Source: Margaritifera margaritifera
Taxonomy: Eukaryota > Mollusca > Bivalvia > Unionida > Margaritiferidae
Assembly: GCA_029931535.1 (NCBI GenBank)
Contig: JAQPZY010001659.1
Location: 5,338,001-5,402,000 of the forward strand
Reading direction: 5' to 3'
Length of the DNA stretch: 64,000 bases
Both the position numbers and the translations under genes were made by a program. The notes under the pieces are model-generated. The model was not told where the DNA came from. It did no database searches and worked only from the letters and a program-made list of their open reading frames with translations. Below are positions 32,379 through 44,022 of this stretch, piece after piece (position 1 is the stretch's first letter; the number at the start of each line of letters is the position of its first letter).

Positions 32379-32654
32379 TTAGTGATTCCTCTTATATGGC
32401 CACAGATTTTCCATTCTCATGAGCCACCATATATATTTCATATAATTGTCAGGCAGAATCAATAATTGATTACAGTTTAAAATTCCTTTGAAAACAAGCA
32501 TATGATTTTGAAAATCTATTTCTCTTGATGCTGGGTCAGATTGAGTCAGAAGGAAGGCCAAACAAACTGGTACAACAGTCAAACATGCAATAAACACCAC
32601 TTGCATACAAATACCATCCAAGTACAAAGACCAAATTCTACAAATGCCATTCAT
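32379..32654 (-). other. Unassigned 91-codon open frame with one hydrophobic segment
   Basis: Starts at ATG (minus strand) and ends in TAA. Residues 15-37 (ICMQVVFIACLTVVPVCLAF) would form a single membrane span. No homology recognised, no splice sites or promoter that I trust, and no poly(A) signal close by. It may be a chance frame or an exon fragment. Confidence 0.15.
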
Positions 32655-32697
32655 GCATCAATATATATTTATTTGTACATAAAGATTATCTGATCAT

Positions 32698-33370
32698 AAA
32701 CACCAGTTGACACTCTACTGGTCAAAAATAATTTCCTGGAAATCAAGAAAAGACCATTTATTCTCTTTAACTGCTGAGTGTTGAAACTATCTCCAAAATT
32801 TTTGAGTAATAACAAGAGTTTCAAAGTAGCCTCTGTGGCAATAATATACTGAATGCAAGATCAGAATCATTTTCGTTTACAACAAACTAGACATCATTTC
32901 ACATGTTTTGGTGAAAACCCCATGTTAATATGACATTCCATTCAAGAGGAGTAGCGACAAGATTGTTAAGATGGTTGCCATAGTGGCCATATTGAATGTC
33001 ACATCAGCACCATTTTCATTCAGGACCAAGAAAACATCATAAGAAGTCTTTTGGTGAAAACCCCATGTCGATATCACCATCCAGCTAAGAGAAATAGCAT
33101 AAATTAGATTTTCAAAATGGCTACCATGACAGCCATACTTTAGGTCAGATTTAAACCATTTTACTTTAGAACCAACTAGATATCATAAGAAATCTTCATA
33201 TCGATATGACTTTCTATTGAGGAGAAACAGCCATAACAAGATTTTCAAGATGGCTATCATGGCAGCTATATTGGAAGTCTCATCAGCACCATTTTCGCAT
33301 ATCACAAGAAGTCTTTTGTTTTGGGAAACCCAATGTCAATATGACCATCCATCTAGGAAGGGAAGCAATA
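32698..33370 (+). repeat. Pearl/HINE-like element E, left part
   Basis: Opens with the degenerate start shared by the family ('CTCTACTGGTCAAAAATAATTTCC', 'TTAACTGCTGAGTGTTGAAAC'), then about 150-bp direct units: 'CAAGATGGCTGCCATGGTGG', 'CAGCACCATTTTCATTTAGG', 'AGACATCATAAGAAGTCTT', 'GTGAAAACCCCATGTCAATA'. The array is cut at 'GGAAGCAATA' (33370) by a DNA transposon and resumes at 34584. Confidence 0.72.
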
Positions 33371-34583
33371 TACTGTGAAACACTTTATTTTCATGGGTTT
33401 CAAATTTCATGCTTTAGGTAAAAAGTGCATATTCATGTGTACCTAATTTTGTGGATCTATCATTTACAAAAATTTTTTTAAAAAAAAAAACAATGATGCA
33501 TATGTCTCTGTAAAAGTTTATACCAATATTCCTTTCCACGCATTTGTTAGCAAACAGGCTTAATCCATACTGCAGTTATTATGTTGATTCATTCAGATAT
33601 TTATTTGCTAACAGCTAGAGTAAATGCGGAGATCTTAAAGAAAATGCAGACTTCTTTTTCCACACATGTCTGAGCTAACACATTTATTACCACTATTGTA
33701 ATCTTAAATAATTAGGTTCTTGTGTGTTCTTAAAGATTGATAAAGAAGTATAAAGTTCTCAACAATTAGGGATTACTTGAACAATGACGATGACTGTAAA
33801 CCTCTATTACTCGAAACAATCCTGCCAAAATCGCTCTGTGGGAACCCCTTGTTGCTGGGTCACCCTGACCTTGTGGTCCAAATTTGGATCCGTAAAGTTC
33901 GGGTGAATGATGATGTTTTTAATGCACGTATTGTGATGGCTGTTGCTGAAGGAATTGTTACAAAATATGCTAAACATAGGCTGCAAAGATACGGACAGTG
34001 GACATGTACATTCAAATCAGGTCTCGACTGACCTGAAAACTTCTACCCGTAAGCCAATTCGTGCAAAGTGGCCTATCTGCACACATGACAAAGTAGCACT
34101 TGCGAGAGACCTGATTGAAATGGGCTTTGAGAAAGCGGGATTAATCTGCTGATTGTTTATTTAGCAGTTAGTTGACATGTGCACAAATTTATTTATAAAT
34201 GGGAATAATATGTGCTTTGGGAAATAAAGAAAGACACGGACAGTGAGTATATCTGCATTTATTACTACACATCAGGTAGTCATTACAAACTGACACAAGT
34301 TTCATGCTCATGAAATTTTGCATATAAATTAAATTGTAATCAATCAGTTCCAGTGTTCCTCATCATTAATGTACTTATCCTAATGTATATTTAGCATTCT
34401 CACCACTATAGATAGCCGTGGTATTAAAACAAATAAAGAAACTTGGTGATGCCTTACAAGCATATGGAGGAGGGGGGTGATTGTCAGCTTCGTTAATATT
34501 TCATTGTGACTTTATCTTTGTGATCTAGCTCACCCACAAAAACCACAAAAATTGCAACCCAATGAATTTAAAGTTTTTTTGAG
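33371..34583 (+). mobile_element. Pogo-like DNA transposon, decayed, inserted in element E
   Basis: Removing 33371-34583 restores the repeat motif 'GCAATAACAAG' if one TA (33369-33370 or 34584-34585) is counted as target duplication. The ends are diverged inverted repeats: 'TACTGTGAAACACTTTATTTTCATGGGTTT' type on the left against the reverse complement of 'AACCCAATGAATTTAAAG' on the right. A transposase fragment lies inside (33777-34152). TA duplication plus that fragment point to the Tc1/mariner-pogo superfamily; assignment is inferred. Confidence 0.6.
33777..34152 (+). pseudogene. Transposase fragment (pogo/CENP-B-type), frameshifted
   Basis: Two overlapping frames (33777-34031 and 33943-34152) together read like the DNA-binding middle part of pogo-like transposases: a 'GNPLLLGHPDLVVQIWIRK' segment (family: RGRPLLLG..D..VQEYI), then VFNARIVMAVAEGIVTKYAK (family: VVNARIVMAAAEGIV), then a shift near 34000 into GHVHSNQ. 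The tail ending 'ARDLIEMGFEKAGLIC' and a TGA is not something I can place in the family. No DDE triad is present. Recognition is from memory of the family and should be tested by search. Confidence 0.5.
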
Positions 34584-35825
34584 TAACAAGATTTTTAAAT
34601 TGGACAACTGTGGTGGCCATATGGAGGCCAGATTGGCACCATTTTCATTTCCATCCAAGAAGACATTGTAAGCAGTCTTCCAGTTAAAATGCCATGTCAA
34701 TATCCCTTTCTGTTCAGGAGGAGTAGCAATAACAAGATTTCAAGATGGCTGCTGTGGTGACCATATTGGAGGTCAGATCAGCACCATTTTCTTTTAAGAC
34801 AAACTTGAAGTCTATTGGTGTGAACCCCATGCTGATGTGACCATCCATTAAGGAAGCGTAGCAATAACAAGATTTTCAAGATGACCACTGTATCAACTAT
34901 ATTAGATGCCCAAGTGGCACCCTTTTTATTTAGGACCAACTAGACATCAAAAGAAGTCTTCAGGTGAAAACCCCATTTTGATATGATTTTCAGTTCAGAT
35001 GGAGTAACGATAAGATTTTTTAGATGGCTGCCATTGTGGCCATCAAATCAACACCATTTTAATTTAGGAAGTACCAGACATCATAAGAAGACTTCTGGTG
35101 AAAACCCCATGTCAATATGACTTTCCATTCAGGATGATTAGCAATAACAAGATTTTCAAGATGGCTGCCATGGTGACCATATTGTACATCAGATCAGCAC
35201 CATTTTCATTTAGAATGAACTAGACATCATAAGAAGTCTTTTAATGAAAATTACATGACCATTTAGGAGGAGTGGCAATAACTAGATTTTTAAGTTGGTT
35301 GCTATGTTGGCCATACTGGATGTCCGAGTGGCGCCATTTTCATTTAGAACCAACTAGACATCATAAGAAGTCTTCTGCTGAAAACCCCAGGTCTATATAA
35401 TTATCCATTTCATAGGATTTTCAAGATGACTGTCATGGTGGCCATATATCAGATCGGCACAATTTTCATTTAGGACTAACTACATACACATCATAAGAAG
35501 TCTTTTAGTGAAAATCCCGTGTTAATATTAGTATGCATTCAGGAGGAGTAGTGATAACAAGATTTTCAAGATGGCTGCTATAGTGGCCAAACTGAATGTC
35601 TGATCAGCACCCTTTTCATTTAGGACTGACTACACCTTGGAATGAATATTTGTGTAAAGTTTCATGGCAATCCTCAAAGTAGTTTAGGAGGAGTAGTGAT
35701 AACAAACTTGTTCTAACAGATGGACGGATTGGACAGACAATGAAGACAATGACAATTGTTGGACAATGGATAGCAGGCAATCCCATAAGCTCCTCTGGTC
35801 TATAAGCAGTAGAGCTAAAACTGAA
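34584..35825 (+). repeat. Pearl/HINE-like element E, right part with 3' hairpin
   Basis: About seven more units of the 'CAAGATGGCTGCC' repeat. It ends in the family's terminal region ('GTGTAAAGTTTCATGGCAATCC', 'AGGAGGAGTAG') and a hairpin at 35788-35816 ('AGCTCCTCTGGT ... GCAGTAGAGCT') followed by AAAA. No coding capacity. The 92-codon minus-strand frames at 35616-35962 overlap it and are not genes. Confidence 0.72.
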
Positions 35826-36464
35826 TGTAATTTCCACACATGCACATCCCTCTCTAAGGTCAAAGCTTGCATGAAAATAACCATTCCTATGCACACTATT
35901 CTCTTCATCCCAATATGCTGCATGGGATGAGAGCAGCTGCTAAAACTTCCCTTTAACAACATGATTAACCACCATGCATGCCTAGTGTCTTGTTAGCACT
36001 TAACTTTATCGGTTAAATCAGTCTCAAAAATGGATCTTGCATATGTTTTATTCAGCATGACCATGTTGAACGAGAGAATCATTGCACCTCCAAAAAAGAG
36101 AGCTACATACATACACATTGTTTATGACATCAGCAGTAAGCTTATTATGATAAGCTTTTACCTCACAGAATTTACCCAAATAACGGTTTTATAAGTCGGA
36201 AACGGTAGCATTTTTTTGCAATAAATTAAACTGCTTAGTAGCAGCCAAATCTTACTTCAGCTGAAGTATATTGTTTTTTTCTTATGTTACATTGTGTCAG
36301 TAAACATTAATCTTGGTCAAGTACAATATACTTTTGACCATGTAGGTCAATGCAAAGCATTACCGCACTTGTTTTGCCTTTACAAGGATCATGGTTCAAA
36401 TACATCTTGCTGTCATCTGCTAGATTAAATGGTCTATCGTTTGTATCAGTGGCATTATGATAAA
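35826..36464. other. No gene recognised
   Basis: AT-rich unique-looking sequence. Confidence 0.5.
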
Positions 36465-36950
36465 AAAGATCAACAGTCCCTTGAAGGGACCGACGCTCTA
36501 CTAGCTGAAAATATTTTCCAAGAATCCAAGCTAAGACTGTCTCTTCTTTTAACTACGGAGTATTGAAACCTTCTCTGAAATTCTTGAGCAATAAGATTTT
36601 CAAGGTGACCACAGTGGTAACAATAATGGATGTAAGATCGGCACCATTTTCATTCAAGACTAACTGTATTTCATAAAAATCTTTTAGTGAATACCCTATG
36701 TTGATATATAACCTCTGTTCAGGAGGAGTAGTAAAAGGCTTTTGAGATAATTGCTGTGGCAACCATACTGAATGTCTGAGCGTTACCGAATTTTTTTAGG
36801 ACCAACCAGACCTTAGGATGAATGTGTGTGTAAAGTTTCATAGCAATCCTCCATGTAGTTTAGGAGGAGTAGCAACAACAAACTGTTCTAATGGACAAAC
36901 AGAAAAGAAATAAAATGCCATCCATAAGCTCTTCTGGTCTATGAAAAAAA
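36465..36950 (+). repeat. Pearl/HINE-like element F, short copy
   Basis: Opens with the palindrome 'AGTCCCTTGAAGGGAC' and 'CGACGCTCTACTAGCTGAAA', has about two core units, and ends at 'AAGCTCTTCTGGTCTATGAA', where the right arm of the 3' hairpin has been lost to an A-run. Confidence 0.7.
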
Positions 36951-38187
36951 AATGAAAGGAATTTGCATGCTCAGATTTTAACTACAGAAACCCACTGATT
37001 AACGATTTTACTGTCAAATAAACAGAAGTAAGTGAATCAAGGTTTGTTGTTTAATAAGATGGACTTATTTTGTAAACTTCTGATTGGTTTAAAGAAGGAG
37101 TATATATTTGGTTCATGTACACATCATAAAGAGCCTCATCAGAGATTAGCTAGTAATTAGCTAAACGAGTTGTGCCTTCAGTAAGTAATTTATTATTATT
37201 ATTATTATTATTAATGACTTAGTAAAATTAAGGATTTAACATTTAGATTTGTTACAAAAACTACCTCAATGATAAAATATTGGATTTAGAAAAGAGGATT
37301 CATTAGAAAATTGTTCTGAGCTTTTCAGTAGTTTAATTTCTCTAAGGTTCTCTAATATTTTCCACATCAGCAACCACATTAGGCCAACCTTTTCTTGTCT
37401 GAAAGTAAGAAGTACCTGCATCAAAGGGCTGCAAGAATGATGAAAAAGTAATTTTCAAAGTAACAGTTATTGCAGTCATGTATTTACAACATAAATGGAA
37501 ACAAAACAGTGAATTAGCATGCCTATCAAAAACCCTTTATCACATCAAATCCTTTCATTGGAACAAGATATCTGTAAATTGACCTTTTTATGGGTAAAAT
37601 ATCATCATCTTCACTACATTACTTTCCACTTGACATTTAGATGGTTTTTGTTCTCGCTACAGGATGATCCAATAAATTGAAGCATACAGTAGCAAGCAAA
37701 ATGGCATTGTCTATTTCCCTGCAGTATACATTTATTTATAGGACTATCCAATTAGGTTCTGATAGGAACATAAAACAAGACCTGCTGGTATAAAATTAGG
37801 AGATCATCATGCTGTTATTACTGAAATATAAAGAAAAAAGTAATCAGTAAATCAAACAACACAGACCCATATTTCCTGGTGCATTATGTGATGGCAGATC
37901 AGGGTCTATGTTGTTTGCAGTTGGACCCAACATACAAGCAAATATATATGGTACCTTACTAGCTACCGGTACAATTATGACTGACCACCACCTGCCATAG
38001 GTGAATAACTTCCAATTATTCCCAGAATAGAGATAACCATGCCTATTCATTGGCAAACCACATCATACAAAATAAAATTTGCTTCATTTGACAATTACAA
38101 TATGAACTTGCAGAATATTAAGTATAGACTGAGAACTGCATAACAATTGTTTGATAAAATGATGAAGTTATACCCATTTAAATTTGT
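36951..38187. other. No gene; (TTA)n and a half MITE
   Basis: Holds a (TTA)n microsatellite at 37190-37213 and a half copy of the double-hairpin MITE at 37853-37955 (one hairpin plus 'TTGCAGTTGGACCCAAC'). No coding signal. Confidence 0.55.
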
Positions 38188-38410
38188 ATACTGTGTATAC
38201 TTGCTTAGAAGTCAGGTCCAACTGCAAACAACACAGACCCTGATCAGCCATCACATAATGCGCCGGCAGATCAGGGTCTATGTTGTTAGTTTTACTGATT
38301 ACTCGTAACAAACTGCATAGACCCTAATCTGCCAGCAAATTATGCAATGCAAATCTGGGTCTATGCAGTTTGCAGTTGGACCCAACTTATCAGCGAGTAC
38401 ATACTGTATG
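38188..38410. mobile_element. Double-hairpin MITE, copy 4
   Basis: Two hairpins: 'CATAGACCCTGATCNGCC' arms around 38235-38285 and 'CATAGACCCNAATCTGCC' arms around 38315-38370, with ends 'GTATACTTGCTTAGAAGTC' and 'CTTATCAGCGAGTACATAC'. Confidence 0.75.
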
Positions 38411-38612
38411 TTATATAGCTAGGCAATTTTTCTACAAGTTTATATGAAAAGATAACTTATTTTCAATTGGACAATGTCGCTTTCTTGGGTCATGCGTACT
38501 GACCCTCCTCGGGGCCTCAAAACACTTTTTGAGTCTCCAACCCCCACCCCCAATACTGTCTGGGAATAATAGTAGGTATGTAGTGATAGTATTGGTCAGT
38601 GGCCCATCGTTA

Positions 38613-38697
38613 TCAGCATAGATTTGACTATTCAGCATAGATTTGACTATTCAGCATACATCTGACTATTCAGCATACATCTGACTATTCAGCCATA
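38613..38697 (+). repeat. 19-bp minisatellite, 4 units
   Basis: Direct units of 'GACTATTCAGCATAGATTT', the last two as '...CATACATCT'. Confidence 0.85.
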
Positions 38698-39019
38698 GGT
38701 TAATTTTACAAAATCAAACTCTTATCAGCAACACTGACCATATCTGCTTGTATATAATGCAAATCAAACTGCAAAATGGGTACACCCAGATCTGCTGTCA
38801 CCTAATCCGCCTGTATATCAGGATAAACATTAAAGCTGAAATTAACACCAAATTGTATTTGGATAGGATTCAAATATTAGACAGTGTTAATAAAGGCAAC
38901 AAATCCATCTTCTTTTCTTCATTTATTTTGGTATTTATTGCCCCTCTCCCCCTTTCAATGCCAAGTTGCATTTTAAACACTGTGAACTCGAACTTCTAAA
39001 TTTTATTGAATTACATTCT
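38698..39019. other. No gene recognised
   Basis: Contains a faint trace of the MITE family at 38750-38815 ('CCCAGATCTGCTGTCACCTAA'-like without its partner arm). The 83-codon frame at 38748-38999 has no support. Confidence 0.4.
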
Positions 39020-39430
39020 TTGGGTCAGAGTAATTTTCTTGAGGATTAAGACTAAAAATCAAATGAATGTAGGTGCTATTTTCCCTGTTTATTTTCAAGC
39101 TCAGTATGACAATAAACATTCCTTTAGTGCTGAAGATGTATGGTAAAGAAGGACAGAAACTCAATTACCTGTTCAGTTAAATATGGGGATTATCTCAAAA
39201 ATATCTCTGAGAAGAGATTTGCTCACAATCAAAATCACACAGACATGTGGTTAATTTAATTTAGTTAAATTTGGATACGTTGATTGCAGTACCATCCAAT
39301 TTGTTATATATGCCAGACATGTCAGATAGGTCAAACTTTTTGACAGACTATAAAATGACCAAATCAGACACTGGAAGTTTCTGCAAAAGCATAAGACTTG
39401 CTAAATAACTGATTTAACTCAAAACCCATA
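39020..39430 (-). repeat. Interspersed repeat O, copy 2
   Basis: Inverted match of 16725-17115, about 70-75 percent alike by eye. No ORF. Confidence 0.65.
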
Positions 39431-40604
39431 CAATGGTATTGACCTTATCATATATGTAAAATGTATATTACAATAAGTGTGAAATGGACTTATGGCTTCT
39501 GTAAACAGTATAATGTAACCTCAGCCACAATCTGATCAAAATCAGATCTTCTCAGTTCTATGTGAAGATCTGATGGACACCAATAAGAAGTTATGTTATG
39601 CTGACCTTGCGGTTCACCAATCAAATCACAGCTTTCAAATTTTTGAAAGTGACACAAGTCATTCGAAACATATCGTTACAAACGATAACTCTCCCTAACA
39701 CGTATTTGTAACGTTTTATATGATATGCTACTAAAAATAAGCAGAATAGGAATTCAAAAGGTCACCAAAAGATGAACTTTAATCGGTGCCTGTCAGATAT
39801 CCACTTAGGACTGTGGAGATCTGATATTAATCAGATTGCCTCAGCCAGGGCCAGGTACCAGAGATCTAGTTCCCTGCCTCAACCAAATCTGGGAGTAGTC
39901 CATTTGGTTTCATGGGTAAAGACAGTTTGCCAACAAATAGTCAAGTCATCTTCAAAAAGGCATAGGAAAGAAAAATGAAATAATCACTGCTCAAATTAAA
40001 ATATATGCTGATAATTACGGCATTGTACTAATGCACAGCATAAACAGAGAGTAACAAGCTTTATTATAACAGCAAGCACCTCGATCCGTACAACTAAAAT
40101 GGTTCTGTTCCAATATCACAGTGAGTGTTTGAATTTCAGGTAATTTAGCAAGTTTGAAGTTGTTCCCTTGTAAACTAATTCAACGTTGCATAATTCATAT
40201 TTCAGCTTGTTTGTTTCTTGTACTTGCTGCCAAAATTGCAAGGTAACCAAATGAATATTTTAATACCGACTGTCTATTCGAATATACAAAAAAAAGTATT
40301 GATTGGAATGTTCATTTATTCCTTTCAGCTCTAGTCTACACTGTGCATTCTAGTCATGATATTTAGCAAAACTGATGCATTATTCAATGGTAGATCAGGG
40401 TCTACCATTTTGCAATTGGGTACATGTTATATACAAAAAAATACAGTGAATCTTTAGACAAATCTGGCCAGGCACCATATTCTCTAACCTTTTTGAACAG
40501 ATGATTCTAACTCAATCTGCACATGTATTCTTTAATTATAGTAAAGTTTAAACCTGATGTGATATAGGGAATGTGGAATTGGCCCATTGCACCCTCCTGC
40601 ATGT
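39431..40604. other. No gene; small MITE fragment
   Basis: A MITE end fragment lies at 40385-40440 ('TAGATCAGGGTCTACCATTT', 'TGCAATTGGG'). The rest has no coding or RNA signal. Confidence 0.5.
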
Positions 40605-40790
40605 CATAAGGAGAAACTAGAGGCAGTGGTTAGCATGCCATCCTCATGACCACAAGGGTGCAGGTTCAAATCTTCTCATTAGATCAGCTCAGGTCAGCTA
40701 CCATGGTGCATCTTTCAGGCATAGCACTCAACTCCAACTGCTTCTGCACCAAATAAACTACTTGCTGTGCAGTAAAATGCCAAACCAATC
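40605..40790 (+). mobile_element. tRNA-derived SINE
   Basis: Box A-like 'GGCAGTGGTTAGCATGCC' and box B-like 'GGTTCAAATCTTC', then 'GATCAGCTCAGGTCAGCTAC' and 'CATAGCACTCAACTCC', all shared with the SINE at 14578-14705. Confidence 0.7.
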
Positions 40791-42361
40791 AAGTTAGATA
40801 ACTCATAGGATTTTCTTCATTTTTGTTCATCACCTAAACTGCAAAATTTGATGGAACTAGATGTACTCCATGTATTTTATCTAATTTGGGGGTTTCAAGT
40901 TTGAGCTAAAGTTTTGTGCTCAGAAACTTTCAAAGGAATACAACTCTGGGATCAAGTCTGATATCAAGTTTCCACCATCAGCCAATCAGAAATTACATTT
41001 AAAAATTAAAACCATTTATGTTTGGTTGAAATGAAATCTCACTCTCAAATACAAATTCAAGACTTTTATGATTTCCAGACCTGGCCCTATAGAAACTCTA
41101 GCCCCATCTAAAAACCCCAAAATCTGATATGATGCTTAGAGCATACCGATGTCATCGAAATATGGCAGTCTAACAGCAGGACAACAGTGAAAATTCTAGT
41201 TTTATTCTACTTGAAATTATAGGCCATCAAACTTTCTTGACTTGGAGATTGAGCTCGAGATTTTTGCTCAAAATGTTTTCTAGACTTACAAAAGTGGTCC
41301 TATTGCTCATACCAGCTGTATGTTTGGGTCCCAAATGTTTTATTCTTATTTTGTTTATTGAAAACACCAGCTTATTGTGAATAAATTTATGGTCCCTTGT
41401 CTGACTAGTTTTCTCAATATGATATAAAATTGTATCTTATTCTGTAAAATTGTATTTTTTGTAATAAAAAGTATGCAATTGCTATCATATAACAAAAATA
41501 TTTGAATATTTAAATCCTTACAAGTTTATTGATAACTTCTAGAGGTTTCAAAATGATAGTAGAACCTAGTCATAATCCCAGCAACCTGGCGCATTTCAAA
41601 ACTTTTAATATGAATGGTCTATAATAGAAAATTTCATTTTGTCAAGATCTAAATGAGAGTTCAATATTCAAGCAATTGATCCAAAAATTTAAAGTGCTTA
41701 AAGATTACAAACTGATTTTGAGGTGCTTAAATGGCAGAGTTCTTGGATTCAGATATCAGTTTACAGTTTACACTACTATAAAGGTAAGCTTTTCCTCTAA
41801 GCAAAATGTGATGTTACATGGGTAGGATGTAGGATTGGGGATAAAAAAAAAGAACATTAAAATCTACTCTCTTTAACTGGTTCTTGTTTATCTGATTATT
41901 TTTTAGGCCACATTAGTGGAATAGTAAGAATAATTAATCACTTTTCTGACAGCCGTTTAAGCAATTACAGTCATTTAAGGTTTTGGTTAGAGTTTTTCAC
42001 TGGAACATTAGCTCAACATGCAGACCATAACAAATTAGTTTCATTACATTGACACCATTGTGAGACTATTTCATTATCAACAATTTTAAATCACATCTTC
42101 TTACCTCAAATAAGATACAGTAGGGTGCAGATAAGACATTGCATTCTGCAAAACCAGTGTCACTTTTTGTCTCACCTGCATAAGCATGTTTAGACATAGG
42201 TATGACTTCGTCAACTTGAAAGTTTTGTATTAATGTTTTAGAAAGTCAGATATATCAATATATGCATGGAGGTGAGACACCCTAGTTTCATGGAATTCTT
42301 GAGGTTTTTTTGTGGGGTTTTTTTTACAGATAAAAATACTTTGTAAAGATCTAGTCATATT
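40791..42361. other. No gene recognised
   Basis: AT-rich; no repeat shared within the window, no coding signal. Confidence 0.5.
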
Positions 42362-42515
42362 ATTTTACCTTCTTTTAAACAACGGAGTATCAGAGGAATG
42401 CCAAATGGTTACCTCATCAAGAGGCAATGAGAGTTGGGCAACTTGAGGGTAACACACTTGCTTTTCACCTCCATGGTCTATGGTTTTGGTCCCCAATAAC
42501 CAGTATATAAAAGCG

Positions 42516-42556
<41 letters not shown>

Positions 42557-42560
42557 GGTT
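42362..42560 (+). repeat. Possible SINE fragment followed by (CA)n(TA)n
   Basis: 42430-42495 has a weak tRNA-like head ('GGGCAACTTGAGGGTAACA', then 'GGTTTTGGTCCCC' at the box B place). A compound (AC)n(AT)n microsatellite follows at 42517-42555. The SINE call is tentative. Confidence 0.3.
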
Positions 42561-42769
42561 GCCAATCGAAGATTTTTCCTTCTCTCCACTACATTTCCTG
42601 GCTTCCTGCATCTCAAAGATCACATCAAACATAAGCCATCCAGAGTAAGTTGTACAAGATGCAAGAACTTGCTGGACAATAAATGTAAATTATCACTAGA
42701 AATGTGTCCAAATGACATTAATGCCCCTGCCAATACGATGCAACTGAAGAGGAAAGTCAAAGTGGGGTA

Positions 42770-43300
42770 ATAACTTTGTAAAATTGTCCCTGAAAATGGT
42801 TACAATTAAAACTGGCCTAGGCTATCTTAATATAAAGCCGCATATCAAATTTGGTTTCAATCCATGATGTCCTTCAAAAGTCTTTAGCGAAAATGGAATT
42901 GCACAGTTTCAAGTCCAACAGGGGCCATAACTCTATAAAGTGTAGCTGGAAAATGGTTAAAATCAAACCAAGTGTTTTTAATGTAAAGCCTAATACCAAA
43001 TTTGGTTACAATCAATTAAATCCTTTAAAAGGTACTGAATGGAACTGGATAACTGAACTTGACCTAGGTCTTCTTAATATAAAATCTCATACCAAATTGG
43101 CATCAATACACAAAATCCTTTAAAAGTTGTTTAGTGGAAACTAATGCACAATGTTCAGAGCCAATCAGGAGCCATAACTCCATAACATTTTGCTGGAAAA
43201 TGGTCAAAATCTAACTTGACCTACATCTTCTTAATGTAAAGCGACACATCAATCTGATTTCAATCCATGAAGTCCTTAAAATAGTAACGAGTGGGAATGG
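42770..43300 (+). repeat. Family L tandem repeat, about 3.5 units
   Basis: About 150-bp units: 'GGCCATAACTCTATAAA', 'GCTGGAAAATGGTTAAAATC', 'AACTTGACCTAGGTCTTCTTAATATAAAG', 'ATACCAAATTTGGTTTCAATCC', 'AAATCCTTTAAAAG'. A trace of the same family lies at 49980-50060. Confidence 0.7.
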
Positions 43301-43607
43301 AATTTTCTTTTGTCTAAAATATTCTTCTAAATAATGTTATTACAAGATTCAATATTCTTTATTTGCTCTTAACCATTACATGCTTACTGAGCATATTATT
43401 ACACAAGAACAAATAGTAAGCCCAGCGACCATTACAGTTACTTAATCTGACTTTTCACCGAATTACAATAATTAGGATAAAAAAATTTTGCAGTACAGAT
43501 TATCGACATTTAATTGTATAATTTAAATAATAGATTTCATTTTGGTGAACAGCAGAGGATTCTTACTAAAGTCTAACCCATGTTAAGCAGCCACCTGTGG
43601 GAAAAAG

Positions 43608-43635
43608 AAAAGAAAACAGCCTCCAAGGACGAGGC
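43608..43635. other. 7-bp hairpin followed by T6
   Basis: CAGCCTC / GAGGCTG stem with a 7-base loop, then TTTTTT on the plus strand. It looks like an intrinsic terminator but is in eukaryotic DNA. It could be a 3' UTR element of the exon candidate on the minus strand or a chance palindrome. Confidence 0.3.
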
Positions 43636-43861
43636 TGCTTTTTTACAGGTTCGTTTCTCCTAACATTAGTTTCTTTGGACCTTGAGAAGGCGCCGTTTCA
43701 GAAAGATGACTGCCTGATGTAGCTTCTTTACCACTGATGACCAAGTGATCACAATGTTTGGCTCGATATCACTAGCAACACAACAATTGTGAAAACTACA
43801 AGTATGGTAGGCAACTCTTCCTGGGAGTCTATTACTCATATTAAGCTCCATAGGAGAGTAA

Positions 43862-44001
43862 TTAATGGACATGAAGATATTTATTCCACCTGGTTGGCAG
43901 ATTCTGACTATTTCTTTGCCAATTAGGACCATAAACTAGTAAGAACTCTGGAAACCTTTCAAGAAACTGTACATCCTGATTACTAGACCACATGTCTGAA
44001 G
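43862..44001 (-). CDS. Possible terminal exon of an unknown host gene
   Basis: On the minus strand a strong polypyrimidine tract and AG (44002-44022) precede an open frame beginning ...SDMWSSNQDVQFLERF and ending in HVH then TAA at 43862-43864, 46 codons without an ATG requirement. In a second frame from the same segment, 43666-43932 is open for 88 codons from an ATG (MVLIGKEIVRICQPGG), so the true reading is uncertain. I do not recognise the protein. Base composition is slightly more GC-rich than the flanks. It is not related to any repeat in the window, which is unusual here. It may equally be a chance frame. Confidence 0.2.
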
Positions 44002-44022
44002 CTAAGAAAAACAAATAAACAA

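Noticed and set aside
35616..35962. Two overlapping 92-codon minus-strand frames
   Set aside because: They overlap the end of the HINE-like element and its flank, in different phases, with no domain.
43608..43635. Bacterial intrinsic terminator or histone 3' stem-loop
   Set aside because: The stem plus T6 fits a terminator, but the context is eukaryotic; the loop and flanks do not match the histone stem-loop consensus.
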